Under the pieces are notes generated by a model, which had not been told where the DNA came from, ran no database searches, and saw nothing but the letters and a program-made list of their open reading frames with translations. A program made the translations under genes and the position numbers. From NCBI GenBank assembly GCA_026014905.1, contig JAOZHK010000016.1, forward strand, positions 1-10,295: a DNA stretch of 10,295 nt. The letters run 5' to 3'. Positions 5,295 to 10,295 of the stretch are shown here, one piece after another (position 1 is the first letter of the stretch; each line of letters starts with the position of its first letter). This stretch comes from Candidatus Bathyarchaeota archaeon (GTDB lineage Archaea; Thermoproteota; Bathyarchaeia; RBG-16-48-13; GCA-020355125).

Positions 5295-6852
5295 GTGGTT
5301 GACAGTCGCGAAGAATGAATACCGCATTCGTACCAGCAATATTCGCTCATGGCGAACGTATTTCCCACTACTTACTGTTGGCTTGCTCGCGATATACGTG
5401 GCCGTTTTGGCACCCATGATCGTTGACACATTTCTCGATGATGTCCTCGCGTTTTTTCTATCGCAAGTCGCCATCACGCTGGTACCTCTCATTGTTCTGT
5501 TAATCTTCATTTATAGCCTGATCATTCCGATCACGTATACCTTGCAAGACATTCAGACTACGCAGCTCGAGATCTTCCTTGCAGTGCCCATTAAGGCTAG
5601 CGATGTTCTCATTGGTGAGTTTCTTGGTCTCACACCATTCTATGCGATCGCGATCACTATGATTGCGGGTTTTTTCACTGCGGCACTCCATCCGGTTGGT
5701 CTGAATAGCCTCCAACTGGTGATCATTCCGATACTCTTCATCCTTGTGATTCTCTCCGCATTATGGATCGGTACAGTTCTCGCAGCGGTACTCCGCACGA
5801 AGCTGGGCCGTGTCGCGAAACGTCGTGACATGGGGCGGGCGTTGAGCTTAGTGCTCAGTGTCCCCATGATTGCCTTAATGTACGCGATCATGGGCGGTGG
5901 AGTAGTCGATGCATTAGGGAATCCGGGAAGCGGAGGTATCATCCAAACAGTGCTCAGTATATTCCCGAGCACGTGGGCGGCGGACATTATCATGAGCTTC
6001 ACAACAAATCCTGGAACCATTGGTCTGGAAGCATTGATGCGCTTAGGTGGATTAGTAGGCTTCTTTGCGGTAGCACTATGGCTGGGGACCGCGATTGCAT
6101 CCCGTGCCTATACCCTTGAACCTACGACGTTCACGGCTTCGACGGTGAAATCGGGTGGTCCTGCCTCGTCGTGTATTAAAGCGATAGGAGGAGGCGGGTC
6201 GTTTGGCACGTTATTAATCTCTGTCTTTAAAAATTATGGTCGACGTTTGGAAAATCTCTCCCGCATAGGCTATGTGGTAGCGATCGTTGTGCTCGTGAAC
6301 GTGTTTTTCGGTGGTCCAATGGATGATCTGGAAGATGCGTTGATTATGAGCCAGTTTATGTACCCATTCCTGGCGGTGTTTGTCGTCGGGCAAGTCACGC
6401 TGGGCGGACGAGAAAGCCTGTTCATCTACCGTAAAGCACCATTTGGGGTGAGTCGACTGGTGAAAGCCCGATTTATCCAGAGCTGGCTTGTCGTTGTACC
6501 CATCACAGGAGTGATGACCGTTGCAGCACTGCTGTCGCTACCTGGACTAACAGCAGAAGTTGTTGTGGCAGTCACCGCGTTAGTGATGGTCGTCACAACC
6601 ACGTATACAGGGTTTTCGTTGGGCCTTGCGTTGATGAATCCCAATTTCTCTGAGAGTAGTCGTGAACAGATGCTGGGGCTAGTGGTCAACGCGAATATCA
6701 TGATGTTTGTCGCGATTGGATTGTTTCTCGGCTCAATGCTCGTCTTCGACCTACCGTTCTTCCACGCGCTTGGACTCCAAGCCGGGATCACAGGCACTCT
6801 TGCAATCATTGCTCTCACGCTGGGACAGCGAAAACTACGCCGAATTGAATAA
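5278..6852 (+). CDS. ABC-2 type permease, about 12 membrane helices
   Basis: The 524-aa membrane protein has about 12 hydrophobic helices, six in each half, so it is the size of two fused ABC-2 permease units. In the first half, YTLQDIQTTQLEIFLAVPIKASDVLIGEFL (about 86-115) matches the coupling region of NatB/DrrB-like exporters, where a short cytoplasmic stretch meets the ATPase. A related stretch, LGGRESLFIYRKAPFGVSRLVKARFI, lies in the second half and supports internal duplication. A glycine-rich loop (IGGGGSFG) separates the halves. ATG 5278 is chosen over GTG 5227 because GGAGG stands 4 nt before it and the longer form would overlap the ATPase by 68 nt. It likely exports or extracts a small molecule, lipid or peptide; the substrate cannot be told. 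Confidence 0.92.
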   Translation: MLSQAKWLTVAKNEYRIRTSNIRSWRTYFPLLTVGLLAIYVAVLAPMIVDTFLDDVLAFFLSQVAITLVPLIVLLIFIYSLIIPITYTLQDIQTTQLEIFLAVPIKASDVLIGEFLGLTPFYAIAITMIAGFFTAALHPVGLNSLQLVIIPILFILVILSALWIGTVLAAVLRTKLGRVAKRRDMGRALSLVLSVPMIALMYAIMGGGVVDALGNPGSGGIIQTVLSIFPSTWAADIIMSFTTNPGTIGLEALMRLGGLVGFFAVALWLGTAIASRAYTLEPTTFTASTVKSGGPASSCIKAIGGGGSFGTLLISVFKNYGRRLENLSRIGYVVAIVVLVNVFFGGPMDDLEDALIMSQFMYPFLAVFVVGQVTLGGRESLFIYRKAPFGVSRLVKARFIQSWLVVVPITGVMTVAALLSLPGLTAEVVVAVTALVMVVTTTYTGFSLGLALMNPNFSESSREQMLGLVVNANIMMFVAIGLFLGSMLVFDLPFFHALGLQAGITGTLAIIALTLGQRKLRRIE

Positions 6853-6870
6853 ATGAAAAACTAACGGGAA

Positions 6871-7352
6871 GTGATTGAGATAATACCTGTCGTCATCTGG
6901 ATTCTTTTGTTTGTGATAATCCCGTCAACAGTATTCGTTACCGTTATTCGCGCGCGCGTGTACCTGACAACTGGGTGATCCTGACCTACACAGGTAGAAA
7001 AACGCAGAAGAAACGCTCGCTCGTTTTTCATGTCGCGCCGTACAACGATGAGTTTATTGTCGTGCCTGGATGCTTTGGTGAACTACCCAATTGGTGGCGC
7101 AACTTTCGCACAGAGTCAAAGGTCGACATGTTTTACAAGGGTCAAACACTGGAATGCCTTGCAAGGACCATCGAACACGATGAGACCGATGCGGTACCGA
7201 GGCTCGCAGAGTATGTCCGGCATTTCCATGCGGACCTCATTGGAATAACTCCTGAGACAACGGAAGACGAATTCAACGAGTTGGTAACTGCGGCTGCCAA
7301 CACGTATCCAATCGTGACGATACAACCGCGTTCAAGCGCCGGCAGCTCCTAG
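6871..7352 (+). pseudogene. DDN/DUF385-like (F420/nitroreductase) protein split by a frame break at a (CG)5 tract
   Basis: Two frames make up this gene. GTG 6871-6978 encodes 35 aa with a strong membrane helix (IIPVVIWILLFVIIPSTVFVTV) and runs through the (CG)5 tract to TGA. The second frame (GTG 6975-7352, 125 aa) starts directly at VILTYTGRKTQKKR, the conserved first strand of the DDN/DUF385 deazaflavin-dependent nitroreductase family, followed by FIVVPGCFGELPNWWRNFRTESKVDMFYKG with the family's P-x-W-x-x-N pattern. Removing one CG unit (or adding two) joins the frames as VTVIRARVPDNWVILTYTGRKT, a membrane-anchored enzyme. Alternatives are two coupled genes (the TGA and GTG overlap as GTGA), a slippage-controlled switch, or a sequencing error. 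It sits 18 nt after the permease stop, so it is probably in the ABC operon. Flavin/F420 use is inferred from the family. Confidence 0.68.
6949..6958. repeat. (CG)5 tract inside the nitroreductase-like gene
   Basis: Five CG units lie between the membrane-helix frame and the catalytic-domain frame. The tract is read as IRARV in the upstream frame, the same residues the methyltransferase reads from its own tract at 264-273. A change of one unit would restore a single reading frame. Confidence 0.85.
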
Positions 7353-7385
7353 CGTCTGCTTTTGAGTTCGGCTACGATTTGTTCA

Positions 7386-7404
7386 CGCGCGCGTAGCTAG
7401 TTAG
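7386..7404. repeat. (CG)4 tract joined to TAGCTAGTTAG triple-frame stop
   Basis: The (CG)4 tract at 7386-7393 runs straight into TAGCTAGTTAG (7394-7404). That motif carries TAG in all three plus-strand frames (7394, 7398, 7402). It lies between the convergent ends of the nitroreductase-like gene (7352) and the 2TM gene (7413). This is the one place where both repeat types are fused. Confidence 0.8.
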
Positions 7405-7412
7405 TATCTATT

Positions 7413-7652
7413 CTATTTCTTGCGTTCAACAGCTGCACGGATCATTGTGACTTCCATACAGATGATCACGAGGACGCACCAGAAAGATAATACAAACCAT
7501 ATGATCGGAGTGATTCCTCCAATAGTCAGATTGAATGCTGCAGTAATAATGCCAATAAAGAAGAAGATGATTAACGGTATTTCCATCCAATTATGGTACC
7601 GTGTGATGTTTTGCTTTTCTTTCTCATAGTCTTCGTCAGATAGCTGCGACAG
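7413..7652 (-). CDS. Small 2TM-domain protein with probable CTG start
   Basis: A 79-aa frame reads SQLSDEDYEKEKQNITRYHNWMEIPL at the N-terminus. Helix one (IIFFFIGIITAAFNL, about 28-42) and helix two (PIIWFVLSFWCVLVIIC, about 49-65) follow, then a basic end MIRAAVERKK. The order (charged YEKEKQ...Y-H stretch, two helices, conserved W) resembles the bacterial/archaeal 2TM domain. An in-frame TAA stands three codons upstream of SQLS, with only CTG (7652-7650) at the start position. AGGAG (7665-7661) lies 8 nt before that CTG, supporting it as a real start. The first ATG is codon 23 and would remove the N-terminal region. It follows the SCP-2 gene by 48 nt on the same strand, so likely shares its transcript. 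Function unknown. Confidence 0.72.
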   Translation of the reverse strand: MSQLSDEDYEKEKQNITRYHNWMEIPLIIFFFIGIITAAFNLTIGGITPIIWFVLSFWCVLVIICMEVTMIRAAVERKK

Positions 7653-7700
7653 TTACTTATCTCCTACTAACTCTGTGTGCATTTAACAAATAGCTGCTAT

Positions 7701-8144
7701 CTACTCGTCAGGAAATTCTGTTGGCACCCTTGCACTGTTTTTCGCGAGTTCGGATGCGGCACCGACGTTGCGGATCACTTTGAGCATGCTGCCTCTGAGT
7801 TTAAACTTGCGTGCCATCAGTCCTTTGATGGGGTCAATCTCGCCTTGTAACAGTCCTATCCAGTTCTCGATGGGTCCTTCAATGGTGAAATCGGATTTCT
7901 GGGCGTTCCGATCTGGTAGGACTGCCCAGTCTCGGCAGTGCCCATGCCAGAGATCCATGAAGAAAAGAAACTCTTGTTCCAGTCTTGGTCCAGCGGTTAC
8001 GACAAAAAGGAAGCTTCCCTCCCACTTTCGCGCTGCTTTCGCATACTCCGCATTCTGATTTAATTCTTCCACAAAGCGTTGTGCCCATTCCTCACTGGGG
8101 AAATGTATTGTATTGTCACATCCTGCTATTTCTCGTGCAGACAT
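7701..8144 (-). CDS. SCP-2 sterol-transfer family protein
   Basis: The 147-aa protein has the SCP-2 fold pattern: FPSEEWAQRFVEELNQNAEYAKAARKWEGSFLFVV at residues 15-49, a strand-rich middle (EQEFLFFMDLWHGHCRDWAVL), then FTIEGPIENWIGLLQGEIDPIKGLMARKFKLRGSMLKVIRN (86-126), where the family has its lipid-binding strand and helix. Such domains bind fatty acids, sterol-like lipids or CoA esters in the cytosol. As a stand-alone domain it has normal length. ATG 8144 follows the previous gene's stop by 25 nt with no strong ribosome binding site. It sits second of three minus-strand genes. In archaea the natural ligand of these proteins is uncertain; it may be an isoprenoid or acyl lipid. Confidence 0.85.
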   Translation of the reverse strand: MSAREIAGCDNTIHFPSEEWAQRFVEELNQNAEYAKAARKWEGSFLFVVTAGPRLEQEFLFFMDLWHGHCRDWAVLPDRNAQKSDFTIEGPIENWIGLLQGEIDPIKGLMARKFKLRGSMLKVIRNVGAASELAKNSARVPTEFPDE

Positions 8145-8169
8145 TCGCTAGAATAGTTGCGCGCGTATG

Positions 8170-8469
8170 TTATTCCTGTGATTTTTTAACAGCGGCGATA
8201 GCCTGATCAGGGGTTAGAACAGCTTTCACCTTGAAATTTACGTATGGACTCCATCGAAGTAAAATTGCATGGAGTTCTTCTTCAGTGGTATCACTTGAAA
8301 CAGAGTATCCACGCAGCTCGCCAGCGAAAAGTCCCCAATCGGTGGTTATGCCTGATTTGAATTGCTCCTTTACCATCTCAATCTGTGCCACCCAAAGCTT
8401 AGCCGCATCTGCGGGATCTTCTGGAATAGCCTCTGGTTTTAATTCCCAACGCATAAAAAACTTAGTCAT
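8170..8469 (-). CDS. Small predicted alpha/beta protein, possibly DUF3303/dimeric-barrel-like
   Basis: The 99-aa product begins MTKFFMRWELKPEAIPED, a beta-strand with the FxxRWxL pattern seen in small dimeric alpha/beta-barrel (DUF3303 or muconolactone isomerase-like) proteins. A helix follows (PADAAKLWVAQIEMVKEQFKSG), then strand GITTDWGLFAGELRGYSVSS, then helix TTEEELHAILLRWSP, strand VNFKVKAVLT and a closing helix PDQAIAAVKKSQE. This alternation fits a single ferredoxin-like barrel unit. No catalytic residues can be assigned. ATG 8469 is the first start in frame; AAAGGAG lies about 14 nt upstream, and a tiny ATG-AAA-AAT-ACA-TAA frame sits between them. It leads the minus-strand cluster that also encodes the SCP-2 and 2TM proteins. 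The family name is tentative. Confidence 0.7.
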   Translation of the reverse strand: MTKFFMRWELKPEAIPEDPADAAKLWVAQIEMVKEQFKSGITTDWGLFAGELRGYSVSSDTTEEELHAILLRWSPYVNFKVKAVLTPDQAIAAVKKSQE

Positions 8470-8610
8470 TATGTATTTTTCATCTCCTTTTCTAATGATC
8501 TAATATTAAGAATGCGAGCAATATAATCTTTTATTGTGATAAATTCATATATTTCAAGAAATTTTATCGTATGTTTATTGTGGAAAATAATAATATATTT
8601 TATTCATTAG
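8470..8610 (-). promoter_or_regulatory. AT-rich promoter region with repeated TTTATTGTG
   Basis: This very AT-rich stretch precedes the minus-strand cluster. TTTATTGTG occurs at 8530-8538 and 8574-8582, a spacing of 44 bp or about four helical turns, which suggests paired binding sites. AATATAATCTTTT (8519-8531) gives a TATA-like box on the minus strand, about 50-60 nt before ATG 8469. The AAAGGAG site closes the region next to the gene. No gene is seen in it. Confidence 0.5.
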
Positions 8611-8838
8611 CTAGATCGCGTTGTTCATGTCTCGCGCACTCATCATGTTATAGCTATCGTACGAATGAATAGAACGATGACTGGTCAGAATAGGGATTAA
8701 AAGCATACTAATGACAGTATCTTTAGCGCCTCTGTGTGTGTCGGTGGGGTGCCAAACAAATTCTGGTGTATTAAGTATTAAAAAAAGAGAAGAGATAGGC
8801 TTGTTAACTGACTTATTTCTTGGGTGGTCCCATCGGTG
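8611..8838 (-). CDS. Possible 5'-truncated open frame of unknown function
   Basis: A minus-strand frame stays open for about 75 codons from the (CG)5 tract to a TAG at 8613-8611. It reads KPISSLFLILNTPEFVWHPT, then GAKDTVISMLLIPILTSH, then SYDSYNMMSARDMNNAI. I do not recognise it. No start codon sits at its proper 5' end; the frame continues through the tract into sequence antisense to the YbjQ gene. If real, it is the 3' part of a gene cut at the tract, mirroring the arrangement at 264-273. It may equally be chance open frame in low-complexity DNA. Otherwise nothing is visible between 8611 and 8819. Confidence 0.22.
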   Translation of the reverse strand, partial: HRWDHPRNKSVNKPISSLFLILNTPEFVWHPTDTHRGAKDTVISMLLIPILTSHRSIHSYDSYNMMSARDMNNAI

Positions 8839-9257
8839 CGCGCGCGCGTCCAAATTGTCAAGCTCAGGTTGCTGAGGGAGAGAAGTTTTGTGCGCGATGT
8901 GGATCGTCACTTGAGGGAAGATCCATCAGTTCCGGCATCACGGTCGTGACTACTCCGACGGTTCCGGGTTTTCGCGTGACGAGGGTTTTGGGCGTTGTCA
9001 CGGGGTTGACCGCTCGAACGCGAGGTGTTGGAGGACGCTTTGTGGCGGGATTCCAGTCGATGGTTGGTGGTGAGGTGTCCGCATTCACGTCGGAAATCGA
9101 GAAAGCGAGGGGCGAAGCCATCCAACGGATTATCGTGAAGGCGCAAAGCCTGGGGGCTAATGTCATCATTGGACTTGATATGGAGACGTCGGGGATTCTT
9201 CAGGGGGCCGTCCTGATTTCAGTCACGGGCACCGCGGTAGTTATTGCGCCCGAATAA
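8820..9257 (+). CDS. YbjQ-family (heavy-metal-binding DUF74) protein with damaged zinc ribbon
   Basis: After a short N-terminal zinc-ribbon segment (PNCQAQVAEGEKFCARCGSSL, residues 11-31), residues 39-145 are a clear YbjQ/DUF74 domain: TTPTVPGFRVTRVLGVVTGLTARTRGVGG, then SMVGGEVSAFTSEIEKARGEAIQRIIVKAQSLGANVIIGLDMETSG, then VSVTG-type ending GTAVVIAPE. YbjQ proteins form pentameric rings; a metal-binding role is suggested for the family but is poorly tested. The ribbon has only three cysteines, since the first of the usual CPNC pair is Arg here, contributed by the (CG)5 tract. The only in-frame start is TTG 8820, which gives the unnatural lead MGGPIGARAR. No ribosome binding site is evident. 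I think the true 5' end is missing. A T7 run follows the TAA. Confidence 0.82.
   Translation: MGGPIGARARPNCQAQVAEGEKFCARCGSSLEGRSISSGITVVTTPTVPGFRVTRVLGVVTGLTARTRGVGGRFVAGFQSMVGGEVSAFTSEIEKARGEAIQRIIVKAQSLGANVIIGLDMETSGILQGAVLISVTGTAVVIAPE
8839..8848. repeat. (CG)5 tract at the 5' end of the YbjQ-like gene
   Basis: Five CG units lie directly before the TCCAAATTGT that encodes the remaining P-N-C of the zinc ribbon. In a normal CPNC knuckle the codon partly formed by the tract (CGT, Arg) would be TGT or TGC (Cys). The tract therefore replaces the gene's true beginning. Confidence 0.85.
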
Positions 9258-9264
9258 TTTTTTT
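9258..9264 (+). terminator. Poly-T terminator
   Basis: Seven T residues follow the TAA of the YbjQ-like gene immediately. Runs of T without a needed hairpin are the usual archaeal terminator signal, so transcription of this gene probably ends here. Confidence 0.5.
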
Positions 9265-9281
9265 ACGCTAGCCCTAATTGG

Positions 9282-9395
9282 GTGCTTTTTGACTTCACGT
9301 TGGAAGCCCGCCCGAGGCTCCATATCATCAAGACGCGCGCGGACCGTCCACTCGATAATTCTGCTTACAAAAAAGGAGAATTGTATTCAGTTTAA
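9282..9395 (+). other. Short open frame, possible gene remnant
   Basis: From GTG 9282 a 37-codon frame reads VLFDFTLEARPRLHIIKTRA, then DRPLDNSAYKKGELYSV, with a (CG)4 tract (9334-9341) coding for part of TRAD. It has no recognised family and no ribosome binding site. Its TAA (9393-9395) interlocks with the stop of the convergent M20 gene (9394-9392). It could be a remnant of a cut gene or a chance frame in an otherwise empty 134-nt interval. Confidence 0.2.
9334..9341. repeat. (CG)4 tract between YbjQ-like and M20 genes
   Basis: Four CG units flanked by AGA and GAC lie in the short interval between two convergent genes, 50 nt from the M20 stop codon. It belongs to the same set as the other tracts in the window. 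Confidence 0.8.
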
Positions 9396-10295
9396 AACTG
9401 ATCAAGCGGTGGTTTGAGGTCGAAGGGCAAGGGAGAAACGTATTCCTCTCCTTGTTTCGCGATTGTCCATTCATCCTTAACTTGTGACCGCAGAGAAGGC
9501 TTCGTTAACATATCAATCGTACAACAGGCTATAGTTTTTGCAGCGAAGAGAAGAGATTTATGACCGATACTCGATTTCCCCATGGCAACATTTTGCCAAG
9601 AATGACCAGGGATACCTAAAGCGAAGGTAGCTGTGCTGAATTCTATTGTGGGCGCCTGCCAACTTACGTCTCCAACATCAGTGGATCCTCCCATGACATC
9701 ATTAACTCCCCACGGATCTGGGATACTCGTATCCATCACATCTCCGATAAGATCTCGCCAATCTCCACGTTTTGATCTTCGCAATGCTTCAACAATGATC
9801 TCAGAGGGAATCGTGGATTGAATACGCTGTGCAAATTGATATTCGTCATTTGAATATTTGGGCACGCCAATATCCCTCATATTTTGAATAACAAGATTAG
9901 CCATACTTGGAATCGAGAGTAGGTTATAACACCCTGTGAGAAGGCGATGTTCATGTTTGGTTTGTGTCATCATTGCAGCGCCTTCAGCTACTTGTAAAAT
10001 CCATTGATAGATTTGATTAACCTGGCTGCGAAATGGAGCTCTCACAAAATACCAAGAATCCGCTGACGCGGGGACGATATTTGGAGCGCCACCTCCTTGT
10101 TCAATAATATAATGTATTCGAGCTTCTGGAACAACATGTTCGCGCATGAAGTTCACGCCGATATTCATTAATTCCACGGCGTCCAGTGCACTTCGTCCTC
10201 GGTGGGGAGAACCTCCAGCATGAGATGCTACGCCTTGAAAGCGGAATTTAACTGAATTCATCGCATTGCTACTACCAAGTGGGGCAGTATTCATC
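9392..10295 (-). CDS. M20 family amidohydrolase, AbgB-like, 5' end outside window
   Basis: About 300 C-terminal residues are visible. VKFRFQGVASHAGGSPHRGRSALDAVELMNIGVNFMREHV (about 15-54) is the start of the M20 dimerisation domain with its SHAG-x-P-x-x-GRSALDA box. IHYIIEQGGGAPNIVPASAD and VRAPFRSQVNQIYQWI continue it. PWGVNDVMGGSTDVGDVSWQAPTIEFSTATFALGIPGHSWQ (about 195-235) contains TDVGDVSW and the GHSWQ histidine typical of AbgB-type p-aminobenzoyl-glutamate hydrolases. These enzymes use a two-metal centre to cleave an amide bond, in folate catabolite salvage for AbgB; related proteins act on other N-acyl amino acids. The frame is open at the window edge, so the M at 10294 is probably internal, and the N-terminal metal ligands are not visible. 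The substrate is inferred by family only. Confidence 0.9.
   Translation of the reverse strand, partial: MNTAPLGSSNAMNSVKFRFQGVASHAGGSPHRGRSALDAVELMNIGVNFMREHVVPEARIHYIIEQGGGAPNIVPASADSWYFVRAPFRSQVNQIYQWILQVAEGAAMMTQTKHEHRLLTGCYNLLSIPSMANLVIQNMRDIGVPKYSNDEYQFAQRIQSTIPSEIIVEALRRSKRGDWRDLIGDVMDTSIPDPWGVNDVMGGSTDVGDVSWQAPTIEFSTATFALGIPGHSWQNVAMGKSSIGHKSLLFAAKTIACCTIDMLTKPSLRSQVKDEWTIAKQGEEYVSPLPFDLKPPLDQF

Noticed and set aside
5640..6020. Minus-strand open frame opposite the permease
   Set aside because: It is antisense to conserved membrane helices and has no start context; the frame at 6426-6818 is rejected for the same reason.
7420..7629. Plus-strand 69-aa open frame
   Set aside because: It is antisense to the 2TM protein, whose two clean hydrophobic helices and ribosome binding site on the minus strand are more convincing.
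8864..9169. Minus-strand open frame opposite the YbjQ domain
   Set aside because: The plus strand has a clear family match, so this is a shadow.
264..9341. CRISPR array made of the CG and AGCT repeats
   Set aside because: The repeats are too short, irregularly spaced by kilobases, and no cas genes are present.

Overview
The window looks archaeal. The grounds are a FilR1-type winged-helix regulator, a second one-domain winged-helix protein paired with a small membrane protein, an archaeal-style HTH regulator, TATA-like boxes, few strong ribosome binding sites, and an SCP-2 protein and a DDN/DUF385 nitroreductase-like protein in a moderate-GC genome. An Asgard (for example Thorarchaeia-like) origin is my best guess, but it is inferred from gene content only.

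Left part (1-3200). An ICMT-like methyltransferase (-) and a membrane-anchored HTH regulator (+) meet head to head at a (CG)5 tract, and both lack their N-terminal parts. Next comes a secreted multidomain protein with a BP74-like N-terminal domain. It is followed by about 490 bases of non-coding DNA with CG tracts, AGCT repeats and a 43-aa tyrosine-recombinase remnant, then a two-gene unit (2-TM protein plus winged-helix protein). The secreted-protein gene and the 2-TM gene share a GTTCTA/TAGAAC operator-like motif.

Middle (3174-7352). A FilR1-type regulator (-) is divergent from an operon holding a 77-aa small protein, an ABC ATPase and a 12-TM ABC-2 permease. The shared upstream region has a TATA-like box and two direct repeats 20 bp apart. 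A nitroreductase-like gene follows, split into two frames at another (CG)5 tract.

Right part (7386-10295). A minus-strand cluster encodes a small predicted alpha/beta protein, an SCP-2 protein and a 79-aa 2TM protein that appears to start at CTG. Then come a YbjQ-family protein whose zinc ribbon is damaged at a (CG)5 tract, and the 3' part of an AbgB-like M20 amidohydrolase that runs off the window.

The most striking structure is not a gene. Alternating (CG)4-5 tracts occur seven times, nearly always in intergenic DNA or exactly where a gene is broken. Palindromic TAGCTAGCTAG-type motifs, which put stop codons in several frames of both strands, occur near gene ends. The tracts could be recombination scars, slippage-prone switches, or assembly joins at palindromic k-mers. 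Raw-read evidence would separate these.
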